Shown: positions 8,335-15,661 of the stretch, one piece after another
How the letters are laid out: each line of letters opens with the position of its first letter
Position numbering within the stretch: position 1 is the first letter of the stretch
Source of the DNA: Bifidobacterium aerophilum
GTDB taxonomy: Bacteria > Actinomycetota > Actinomycetes > Actinomycetales > Bifidobacteriaceae
Direction: 5' to 3'
NCBI RefSeq assembly: GCF_010667685.1
Contig: NZ_WHZW01000023.1
Location: 1 to 47,149, forward strand
Length of the DNA: 47,149 nt
Program-made: the position numbers and the translations under genes
The notes under the pieces: generated by a model
What the model saw: the letters and a program-made list of their open reading frames with translations, nothing else
Told to the model about the DNA's origin: nothing
Databases searched by the model: none

Positions 8335-9419
8335 TGAACGACGCCAGCGTGACGGAAGCGTGGCCGCTGCACGCCGATCTCCTACAGAACAGCCTTGGCG
8401 TGATCTACGGTGCACCTTGGCCGCAGTATCTGCACAACATCTATCCCTACGAACGGCCGGACGATGACAAGACGTTCAACTACTGGTGGCTCGCGCATCT
8501 CATCGACTGCCGACTGGACGCCTATCGTCGCAGCGGCGACATGATGCGTCTCAACCAAGCCAAGGAAACCTGGCGCAACATCGTCGACCGCAACCACGAC
8601 TCCCTATTCAACGACTATTTCGACGACATGCTCTGGTTCGCACTGGCGACCCTGCGTATGTGGGATGCGACCGGTGACGAAGAGTATCGTGACGCGGCCA
8701 TCGCGATCTGGAACCATGTGATCGAATACGGCTGGAATGGCACCATGGGCGAGAGCCTGGCATGGCGCAAGCAACAGCTGTATTACAAGAACACACCGGC
8801 CAACGGGCCGCTGGCGATCCTCGGGGCCCGTCTCCATCGCATCACCGGAGAATCGCACTACCTGCACTATGCACAGACCGCGTTCGATTGGATTACCCGA
8901 ACGTTGCGCTCCGATGACGGTTTCATAGGCGACGGCATCAATCGACTGAACGACGGCAAGACCGACGATCAATGGCGGTTTACCTACAACCAAGGACTGT
9001 ATGCGGGAGCCGCGGTCGAGCTGAGCCGTGAAACCGGCGACACCACCCTGTTGGAATCGGCAATGACGACGGCCCTCGCGGCGATCGATGCGCTCTCTGA
9101 CGGAACATCGTTCCAGGACGAGGGCGAAGGCGGCGATGAAGGCCTGTTCAAAGGCATCTATTATCGCTATATTGGTCTGCTGATCGATGAGGTCGACGCC
9201 CTTTCCTCGCCGGAAACGACGTTGACGGACGGACGCGAGCAGCTCGTCGGATTCATTCGTCGCAGCACGGATGCGATGTGGCGTAATGCGGTCACGTTGC
9301 CTGCCGGCGCGGTGCTGGTCGGCAATGACTGGTCGACTCAGCCCGACGAACGCATCTACTATTCGACGATGCTCAGTGCGGTAATGGCGGCGGAGTTACG
9401 CGCTCGGCTGTGCATCTGA
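8334..9419 (+). CDS. Intracellular glycoside hydrolase family 76 enzyme (alpha-1,6-mannanase family)
   Basis: A 361-residue protein with the alpha/alpha-barrel pattern of GH76. The catalytic Asp-Asp pair is D97-D98 in YFDDMLWFALA, and the conserved TYNQG motif is at 217-221. GH76 members are endo-alpha-1,6-mannanases or related transglycosidases acting on fungal or mycobacterial-type alpha-mannan. This one has no signal peptide, so it should act in the cytoplasm on imported oligosaccharides. Its start shares one base with the upstream stop (TGATG). A related alpha/alpha-barrel family such as GH88/GH105 was considered, but the DD and TYNQG motifs favour GH76. Exact linkage specificity is unknown. 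Confidence 0.82.
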   Translation: MNDASVTEAWPLHADLLQNSLGVIYGAPWPQYLHNIYPYERPDDDKTFNYWWLAHLIDCRLDAYRRSGDMMRLNQAKETWRNIVDRNHDSLFNDYFDDMLWFALATLRMWDATGDEEYRDAAIAIWNHVIEYGWNGTMGESLAWRKQQLYYKNTPANGPLAILGARLHRITGESHYLHYAQTAFDWITRTLRSDDGFIGDGINRLNDGKTDDQWRFTYNQGLYAGAAVELSRETGDTTLLESAMTTALAAIDALSDGTSFQDEGEGGDEGLFKGIYYRYIGLLIDEVDALSSPETTLTDGREQLVGFIRRSTDAMWRNAVTLPAGAVLVGNDWSTQPDERIYYSTMLSAVMAAELRARLCI

Positions 9420-9429
9420 ATCCCTCATC

Positions 9430-9495
9430 GGCGAAACGCGCGCGTGAGGCGTCCGGCCAAAATACGGTCGGAACGCACCTCACACGCGTTTCGCC
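9430..9495. terminator. Long bidirectional stem-loop between GH76 and the GntR gene
   Basis: GGCGAAACGCG and a GTGAGG segment pair with CCTCAC and ACGCGTTTCGCC across a loop of about 24 nt. It lies between two converging genes and probably ends both transcripts; no clear T-run follows, so it may work partly as a stability element. Confidence 0.55.
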
Positions 9496-9562
9496 GTCCT
9501 TGATGCGGTCTTTGCGCGCCGGACATTGATACCGGAGACGCCCTTCGGCCGAAAACAGTTGG

Positions 9563-10654
9563 TTAACCCAGCGGTTTCGCCGTGGACTGACCTAGAACCA
9601 ATGTCGTCGGCACCACGATCTTCTCCGTATGGCTACCGTTGCCGATCTGATGCAACGTCGAGATGATGGCGCTCTGTCCGAGGGCGCGCTGGTCCTGGGC
9701 CACGTTGGTGAAGCGGAACAGTTCGGTATCGAATGTGGCGTCTGGATGATCGAAGCAAATGATCGAAGCATCACGGGGCACCTGCTTGCCCAGCCGCTGC
9801 AATGCCGTACGCAGCATCAGCGCGATGTTGTATTCGCAGGCCAGAAACGCGGTGACCTGCGGATGATCTGCAACGAACCGCATCAGACGTTCGATGTCAT
9901 GCTCATACGGCTCCGTGGAGTCAGGCAACGTCGACTCCACGCCATGAAACGCCAACGTGTCATCCAAAGCGATGTTGCCATAGGCGTGCGCGGCCTGCCA
10001 TCCTTGCTGCCGTTCGTCGTTGGACGTCACATGGCAGTCGGACCTTACGAACGCGACATGACGATGTCCCAATGACAGCAGATATTCCGTCGCGGTGGTC
10101 GCGCCCCCTATGTTGTCGCTGGCGACGGTAGCCACGGGAACGCCTTCGAACCTACGATCGAGAATCGTGATGGGAAATCCCGACGAAATGAGATCAATGA
10201 CCGGCTGCGGCACGAAATCCGAATTGCACGGCAACAGGATCAGCCCTTGCGCGCCGCCTTTGATGGCCGAGTCGATCAGGCTCTTCTCCAATTCGGCGTT
10301 GCCATCGGACTGCTGAAGCATGACGTAGGCATGGTCGACGGCGGCGTTGAGTGCGCCCTTGATGACGCGGGCGCCGAACGTATCGTCGAAGTTCGTGACG
10401 ATCATAGCGATACGTGGTAATTCGGTGTTTCCACTGCCCTTATGGGGAGTATCGCTGATGACTATGGTGCCGATGCGCGGCTGCCGTGACACATAGCCCT
10501 CATCCTTGAGCATGCCCATCGCACGGCGTACGGTGATCGCGCTGACGTCGTACTGTCGGCACAGCTCCTCGACGGAGGGCAACCGACTTCCTGCGGGATA
10601 CTCGCCGCCGCGGATGGCGTCCAACAACTTGCGATAGACGTTTTGATACAGCAT
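9563..10654 (-). CDS. GntR-type DNA-binding domain fused to a LacI-type sugar sensor
   Basis: A regulator of 363 residues (368 if an ATG 15 bases upstream is used). It has a GntR winged helix at the N-terminus (LYQNVYRKLLDAIRGGEYPAG, then SRLPSVEELCRQYDVSAITVRRAM) and a periplasmic-binding-protein-like effector domain, as in AraR-type repressors. GGAAC lies ten bases before the shorter start; the longer start has no ribosome site. It converges on the GH76 operon. A perfect inverted repeat 35 bases upstream suggests autoregulation, and a similar motif lies in the permease promoter at 4895-4923. The inducer is probably a manno-oligosaccharide, by context only. Confidence 0.88.
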   Translation of the reverse strand: MLYQNVYRKLLDAIRGGEYPAGSRLPSVEELCRQYDVSAITVRRAMGMLKDEGYVSRQPRIGTIVISDTPHKGSGNTELPRIAMIVTNFDDTFGARVIKGALNAAVDHAYVMLQQSDGNAELEKSLIDSAIKGGAQGLILLPCNSDFVPQPVIDLISSGFPITILDRRFEGVPVATVASDNIGGATTATEYLLSLGHRHVAFVRSDCHVTSNDERQQGWQAAHAYGNIALDDTLAFHGVESTLPDSTEPYEHDIERLMRFVADHPQVTAFLACEYNIALMLRTALQRLGKQVPRDASIICFDHPDATFDTELFRFTNVAQDQRALGQSAIISTLHQIGNGSHTEKIVVPTTLVLGQSTAKPLG

Positions 10655-10688
10655 CGTCAACCGTTCCATACATGCATAACAGCGCGGA

Positions 10689-10714
10689 TGATATTAGGTA
10701 TATTCATAATATCA
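10689..10714. promoter_or_regulatory. Inverted-repeat operator in front of the GntR gene
   Basis: TGATATTA and TAATATCA form perfect 8-bp arms around TGAATATACC or its complement, centred about 47 bases before the shorter start codon. A site of this type beside a GntR gene is typically its own operator. Confidence 0.65.
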
Positions 10715-10845
10715 ATACGCAGACCTGCGCATGCACCGATCTCCTCCGCAAGGCCACCCAGCTTCTCTCTATGGGGTTTATTGGCCTTTACGGCACAAGA
10801 TTCTGTCCCAATGCGCACGAAGAGATATCGCTTGATCCCGATGCT

Positions 10846-11107
10846 GCGCCACGGTGGCACGATATCGGTGAAAAATAGTTACCGTGGCACACGGGTTATG
10901 AAGGAGCGTAAGGCACCTTATGCAACATCGTTGGAATTCCAACGATTCGTGAAATTCGCGGCTTGTCCCGGTAAGGACGACAATCGATATACGCCCCTAC
11001 CGTGGCAAATCTTGCGCCACGGTAGAGATATTCTGACGAATTTGCGCTACCGTGGCACGTTTTCTTGTCCCGGTAGACAACTCCGGCAACACATCCGCAA
11101 CCGGGAC
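10846..11107. repeat. Hairpin-array repeat, copy 2
   Basis: Diverged second copy of the array at 2908-3222, in the same orientation and with the same internal order. It holds the GCCACGGT...TACCGTGGCAC hairpin, the palindrome ATCGTTGGAATTCCAACGAT (10927-10946, perfect over 20 bp here), three further hairpins and the closing GTCCCGGT/ACCGGGAC stem. It lacks the first hairpin of copy 1. Together the two copies bracket the binding-protein, permease, GH76 and GntR genes. Reading frames across it share peptide similarity with copy 1 only because the DNA is repeated. Confidence 0.85.
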
Positions 11108-11484
11108 ATCAAATACCGGCCCTCATCGCGGCCCGAAGCGTCAAAGCATCACAAAATTACCGTTGACCAGAGCCTCACGCCCGTGCCACGCGCATCGCCC
11201 CAAGCGCCAGCAACCGTCATCCCCTACATATCCTGGAACCATCGTGTTCGGATCGCCACGTCACGCACGCAACCCGCACCTTCCGCATTCATCCCCATAC
11301 CCCACCGCCCGACCATCCAAGGAAAGTCCCTACACACCTCCTCGACCTCACACACTCCCCATCGTCACCTACGCGCCCTGACCACACGTCATTGCAAACG
11401 GTGGAATCACAACCCGCACAACACGCCGACAAAACCCGGCATCGAAGCACTTCCAACCTTTTGCGCACAACGGTTTTCGTCTTT
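11108..11484. other. Noncoding, G-poor leader region before malQ
   Basis: No convincing gene. The plus strand is rich in C and A and poor in G, as in two other leaders of this block (14230-14415 and 15583-15647). An additional ATTGCAAACGGTGG element near 11394 resembles the LacI-type site in the malQ promoter and may be an upstream half of it. Confidence 0.5.
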
Positions 11485-11513
11485 TTGCAAACGATGTCAA
11501 TCAGCGATATAGT
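11485..11513 (+). promoter_or_regulatory. malQ promoter with overlapping LacI-type operator
   Basis: TTGCAA (11485-11490), a 17-bp spacer and TATAGT (11508-11513). The -35 hexamer is part of TTGCAAACGATGTCAA, an imperfect palindrome almost the same as the one at 33845-33860 and similar to sites at 14418, 24934, 30888 and 31000. Repression by one of the LacI paralogues is likely. The transcript would have a leader of about 190 bases. Confidence 0.72.
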
Positions 11514-11711
11514 AAACAGCGAATGCAGCCGGTTCCCGAGCGAGTTCAGCCATCGTTCCGACCCAATGGCGAGTCGCGCACCCGACAGCGCGCAACGAAC
11601 GAACGGCACAGGTGGCGTTCCCGGGCCAATCACCCCCGAGAACGCGATCACGACCGAAAGCGAACCTGCACCAGCCGGCCGCCTGGAAGAAGTCAGATAA
11701 AGGAGACACCA

Positions 11712-14099
11712 ATGACGGCATCCGAAACCAACGCAGCGCCTATCGCGGCGTCCAGCGCAGCGGCCCACGCGGCACCAGAACCCGTACCCGCAGCAGCAGC
11801 AACCACAACCGCACCGACTACCCCGTACGTCACCGCCACGTCGATCGACGGCGCGGAGCGCAACGAAAGTCCCGAGCGCCTCGCCCGCCCGCTGATCCGG
11901 CTCGCCAAGGCGTCCGGCGTATCCACGTCGTACATCGACCAGCTCGGCACCTACGTCGAAATCGCCGACGACGTGATCATCGACGTGCTCGGCGCGCTCG
12001 GCGTCGACGCCCGTACCCCCGAAGCGATCGAACGTTCGCTCGCCCAAGCGACCGGCACGACCGGCGTCAATGGCGCACCCGGCGCAACCGACGCCGTATC
12101 ACCCACCCCCGCCCGCATCCTGCCGTCGTCCACCCTCGTCGCGACGACCGGAGAACCCACGACGATCACGCTGCACCTCACCGAACCCGAAGCCGCAACA
12201 ACACCCGGAACCACAACCACCGCCACCACCGACCCCGAAGCCACGATCACCCTCGAGGACGGCACGGTCCGCCGCAGCGAGGACGCCGACATCCTGCCGA
12301 ACCTCAACGACGCCACGACGAGCTTCCTTGCTCTGCCCACCGATCTGCCGATCGGCTACCACACGCTGCGCGTCACCGCCGGCGATCGCACCGACGAGGC
12401 GACGCTGATGGTCGCGCCCGCTCGTATCCCGCTGCCGGCCGCCGTGGCCGAGCATCCGCGCTGGGGCTGGATGGCGCAGCTGTATTCGATCCGTTCGCAC
12501 GAGTCGTGGGGCGTGGGCGATTACGGCGATCTGACCACGCTGCTCGCCGACGCGGGCGCGAAGACCGGCGCCGATTTCATGCTCATCAACCCGATCCACG
12601 CGGGCGCCCCGGTGCCGCCGCTCGAACCGTCGCCGTATCTGCCGGAATCGCGCCGTTTCCTCAACGTCACGTATATCCGCCCGCAGAACATCCCCGAATA
12701 CGCCCAGCTGACCACCGAAGAGCGCGCCCGCGTGGACGAGCTGCACGCGTCGGTCGCCGCACGCAACGACGATCCGAACCCGCTTGACATCAACGCCGCG
12801 TGGAGCGCGAAGCGCCCGGCCCTGCGCGTGATCTTCGACCATCCGCGCTCCCCCGAGCGAGAGGCCGCGTTCGAACGGTTCAAGGAGCAGGCCGGCCCGG
12901 ATCTCGACGCGTTCGCCGCCTGGTGCCTCGCGTTCGAGGTGTGGGGTGCGCCGTGGGAGCCGAATTCGTGGTTCGGCCGCACCGGCCGCACGTCGCCCGA
13001 GGTCGCCGATCTGATCCACGAACATCATGACCTGTTCGAGTTCAACCGTTGGCTGCAGTGGGTTGCGGACGAGCAGGTGGCCGCCGCGCAGCAGGCCGCG
13101 AAGGACAACGGCATGGCGCTCGGTCTCATGCAGGACATGGCGGTGGGCGTGCATGCGCTCGGCGCGGACGTGTGGTGGAGCCCGGAGCGTTTCGCGGTCG
13201 GCTCGGTCACGGTCGGCTGCCCGCCGGACTTCTACAACCAGCAGGGTCAGGATTGGGGCCAGCCGCCGTTCAATCCGCGCTATCTCGAGGCGACCGGATA
13301 CCGCGTGTACCGCGAGATGGTGCATTCGATGTTCGCGCATGCCGGCGCGGTGCGCATCGACCATGTGCTCGGCCTGTTCCGTCTGTGGTGGATCCCGAAG
13401 GGCAAGGGAGCGAAGGGCGGAGCGTACGTGATGTACGACTACCGCGCGATGATCGCCGTGCTGTCGATCGAGGCGACGCGCGCGAACGGCATGGTGATCG
13501 GCGAGGATCTGGGCACGGTGCCGGCGTACGTTCGCCAGGTGCTGTCCGAGCATGGCGTGCTCGGCACCGACGTGGAGTGGTTCGCGCGCATCGACGATTC
13601 GCCGAACGCGGGCGATCCGTACGCGCCGCCGAGCGATTACCGCCGGCAGGCGTTGGCGTCGGTGACGACGCATGATCTGCCGCCGACCGCGGGATACCTG
13701 AAGTTCGAGCATGTGCACCTGCGCGAACGGCTGCATCTGCTGGCCGAACCGGTGGAACAGTTCGCGGCGAGCGCGAACGCGGAACGTCAAGCGATGCTTG
13801 ATCTGCTGGTTGACGGCGGATGGTTGGATGCGGCGGCCGCCGCGGACGTGCCGGCGCACGAGCAGGAGATCGTGGAGGCGATGCACCGGATGCTGACGGC
13901 CACGCCGAGCGTGCTGCGGCAGGCGGCGATCGTGGACGGCACCGGCCAGCATGCCACGGTAAACCAGCCGGGTACGTCCGACCAGTATCCGAACTGGAGG
14001 ATTCCGCTGGTCGACGGCGACGACCGACTCGTCCACACCGACGAGGTGTTCGCCAACTCGCGCGTGCTGTCGCTGGCCGCCGTGATGCGCGGCGAGTAA
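11712..14099 (+). CDS. malQ: 4-alpha-glucanotransferase (amylomaltase), GH77
   Basis: A 795-residue cytoplasmic enzyme that disproportionates maltooligosaccharides by transferring alpha-1,4-glucan chains. The GH77 catalytic set is intact: nucleophile D550 in RIDHVLGLFRLWW, acid/base E598 in GEDLGTVP and D655 in THDLPP. The start was chosen for AAAGGAGA six bases upstream; the open frame extends further with poor signals. Residues 1-45 are low-complexity Ala/Thr/Pro-rich, and a second Thr/Pro-rich stretch (about 120-190) sits within the N-terminal domains, making the protein longer than compact bacterial MalQ. It is followed by a LacI gene and a GH31 alpha-glucosidase, a maltodextrin-processing block. 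Confidence 0.96.
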   Translation: MTASETNAAPIAASSAAAHAAPEPVPAAAATTTAPTTPYVTATSIDGAERNESPERLARPLIRLAKASGVSTSYIDQLGTYVEIADDVIIDVLGALGVDARTPEAIERSLAQATGTTGVNGAPGATDAVSPTPARILPSSTLVATTGEPTTITLHLTEPEAATTPGTTTTATTDPEATITLEDGTVRRSEDADILPNLNDATTSFLALPTDLPIGYHTLRVTAGDRTDEATLMVAPARIPLPAAVAEHPRWGWMAQLYSIRSHESWGVGDYGDLTTLLADAGAKTGADFMLINPIHAGAPVPPLEPSPYLPESRRFLNVTYIRPQNIPEYAQLTTEERARVDELHASVAARNDDPNPLDINAAWSAKRPALRVIFDHPRSPEREAAFERFKEQAGPDLDAFAAWCLAFEVWGAPWEPNSWFGRTGRTSPEVADLIHEHHDLFEFNRWLQWVADEQVAAAQQAAKDNGMALGLMQDMAVGVHALGADVWWSPERFAVGSVTVGCPPDFYNQQGQDWGQPPFNPRYLEATGYRVYREMVHSMFAHAGAVRIDHVLGLFRLWWIPKGKGAKGGAYVMYDYRAMIAVLSIEATRANGMVIGEDLGTVPAYVRQVLSEHGVLGTDVEWFARIDDSPNAGDPYAPPSDYRRQALASVTTHDLPPTAGYLKFEHVHLRERLHLLAEPVEQFAASANAERQAMLDLLVDGGWLDAAAAADVPAHEQEIVEAMHRMLTATPSVLRQAAIVDGTGQHATVNQPGTSDQYPNWRIPLVDGDDRLVHTDEVFANSRVLSLAAVMRGE

Positions 14100-14117
14100 G
14101 CCGGAGCAATCATACGG

Positions 14118-14169
14118 AAGGCCGTAACTCACGGAAACGATTTCGTTCCTGTTGAGTTACGGCCTTTTT
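14118..14169 (+). terminator. malQ terminator
   Basis: AAGGCCGTAACTCA pairs with TGAGTTACGGCCTT over a loop of about 20 nt, followed by TTTTT. It begins about 20 bases past the malQ stop. Confidence 0.85.
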
Positions 14170-14417
14170 GCGCAGAAAAACGACCGTAACTCGTGAGGAG
14201 CATGACGATTCCGACGAGATACGGCCAATACGCTGATCCCGACCGGGCGAGGCTCAATATACCCATCCCTCACCGACTGCCACCCGACCCGACGCATCTC
14301 GCCCGCCCTGTCCACGCGCTCCGGCCACGCATCTCACCCACGCCCGCCCGCATTCTTCCCGTTCCCGCACCTCCTCCCCGTCCACAACACGACGCTCCCC
14401 CGCATCCCGCGCATGTA

Positions 14418-14431
14418 TGATAACGTTGTCT
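14418..14431 (+). promoter_or_regulatory. LacI-type operator before the second LacI gene
   Basis: TGATAACGTTGTCT shares the AACGTTGTC core with sites at 30888-30901 and 31000-31013. It overlaps a possible -10 (TATGAT, 14416-14421) and lies about 45 bases before the start codon. This fits autoregulation. The rest of the interval from 14170 is C-rich and shows no gene. Confidence 0.55.
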
Positions 14432-14472
14432 TGACAGACGGTTTTCATTCATTGCATATGAGCGAGGTTGCC

Positions 14473-15486
14473 ATGGCAAAAGCAAGCATTCAGGCGGTTG
14501 CCGCGGAGGCGGGCGTATCCGCGTCAACGGTGTCACGCACGTTCGCCAAACCGGATCTCGTCCTGCCCGAAACCCGCGACCGAGTCCTCGCGGCCGCGCA
14601 GAAACTCGACTTCCAGGTCTCCCGTTCCGCAGCGGCCCTCAAGTCGGGCCAGTCCTTCCGCATCGCGTTCCTGCACGCCGACACCATCGACGTATGGTTC
14701 AACGTGAACGTCTACCGCGGCCTGGATTCCGTATTCCACCCGGCCGGCTACGACATCTCCGTGTACAGCATGTCGAACGCGCAGGACCGTCATCGGTTCT
14801 TCACCGACCTGCCGGTGCGCCGCAACGCGGACGCGGTCATCGTCTGCTCGTTCGACATCGATCCGGACGAGGTCAGCAGGCTCAAGGACATGAACGTGCC
14901 GCTCATCGGCATCAACACGCCGTCCATCGCCGGGCTCGACGGCGCCGTATGCATCGACGACCTGCAGGGCATGCACATGGCGCTCGAGCATCTGACCTCG
15001 CTCGGCCACCGACGCATCGCCTACGTGTACACCACATCCGACGACGCCGCACGTCTGCGGTTCAGCGCGGAGAACCGCCTCCAAGGACTACTGCTAGCAG
15101 CCAAGGCCCACCCCGACGTCACCATCGAGCAAATCCGATGTTCCGGTCACGAGGATCCGACGAGCACGGCGCTCGCCCAGCTGACCACGATGACGCCGGC
15201 GCCCACCGCGGTCTGCTTCCAGACCGACGAGCTCGCGCTGCCGGTCCTGTATCGCCTGCCGCAGTACGGATTGCAGGTGCCGCGCGATCTGTCGGTGATC
15301 GGCTTCGACGACATCCCGTTCGCGTCCAAGATGGGCCTGACCACGCTGCGCCAGCGTCCGCAGGATCTCGGCGCGATCGCCGCCCGCAAGGCGATCGAGG
15401 CGATGGGCGGACCGCTGCCCGAACCCCGGTTCGAGACCGTGCGCGCCCAGCTCATGCTGCGCGACACCACCGCGATCGCCGCGTAA
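14473..15486 (+). CDS. LacI family transcriptional regulator (paralogue 2)
   Basis: A 337-residue LacI/GalR repressor with HTH VAAEAGVSASTVSRTFAKPD and a sugar-sensing domain. The chosen ATG has GCGAGG five bases upstream; in-frame ATGs lie 15 and 60 bases earlier. It is closely related to the regulators at 1784 and 31167 across the whole length, including the VWFN and LPVRRNADAVIV segments. It lies between malQ and the GH31 alpha-glucosidase, so maltose or another alpha-glucoside is the likely inducer, and these two genes are the likely targets. Confidence 0.93.
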   Translation: MAKASIQAVAAEAGVSASTVSRTFAKPDLVLPETRDRVLAAAQKLDFQVSRSAAALKSGQSFRIAFLHADTIDVWFNVNVYRGLDSVFHPAGYDISVYSMSNAQDRHRFFTDLPVRRNADAVIVCSFDIDPDEVSRLKDMNVPLIGINTPSIAGLDGAVCIDDLQGMHMALEHLTSLGHRRIAYVYTTSDDAARLRFSAENRLQGLLLAAKAHPDVTIEQIRCSGHEDPTSTALAQLTTMTPAPTAVCFQTDELALPVLYRLPQYGLQVPRDLSVIGFDDIPFASKMGLTTLRQRPQDLGAIAARKAIEAMGGPLPEPRFETVRAQLMLRDTTAIAA

Positions 15487-15582
15487 ACACGTCACCAGCC
15501 GCCGCGTAAGCCGCGTAAACACGCGGCACAAACGGCGCCAGACAACAACCGTGCGGTCGGAGTGAAGTCGGCAAACCGACCG

Positions 15583-15647
15583 CCACAACCCAAAAACCCA
15601 ACCAATCCAAACCACAACCAACCACAACTCAAAACCACAACCCCCCA
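15583..15647 (+). other. 65-base tract without a single G, leader of the GH31 gene
   Basis: The plus strand contains only C and A with three T and no G, ending at the GCAAAGGAG ribosome site of the next gene. Such a segment cannot form stable RNA structure, so it may keep the ribosome site open; it may also be a product of the local strand bias. Confidence 0.6.
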
Positions 15648-15661
15648 GCAAAGGAGCTCAC

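Noticed and set aside
8334..9419. GH88/GH105 unsaturated uronyl hydrolase
   Set aside because: The alpha/alpha-barrel is similar, but the Asp-Asp pair in DDMLWFALA and the TYNQG motif point to GH76.
10643..11512. Plus-strand frame of 289 codons over the second hairpin array
   Set aside because: Similarity to the frame at 2978-3289 is explained by the DNA repeat; codon use is poor and no ribosome site is seen.
12099..14132. Long minus-strand open frame opposite malQ (677 codons)
   Set aside because: Shadow frame caused by GC-rich codons; the plus-strand protein has intact GH77 catalytic motifs and a ribosome site.
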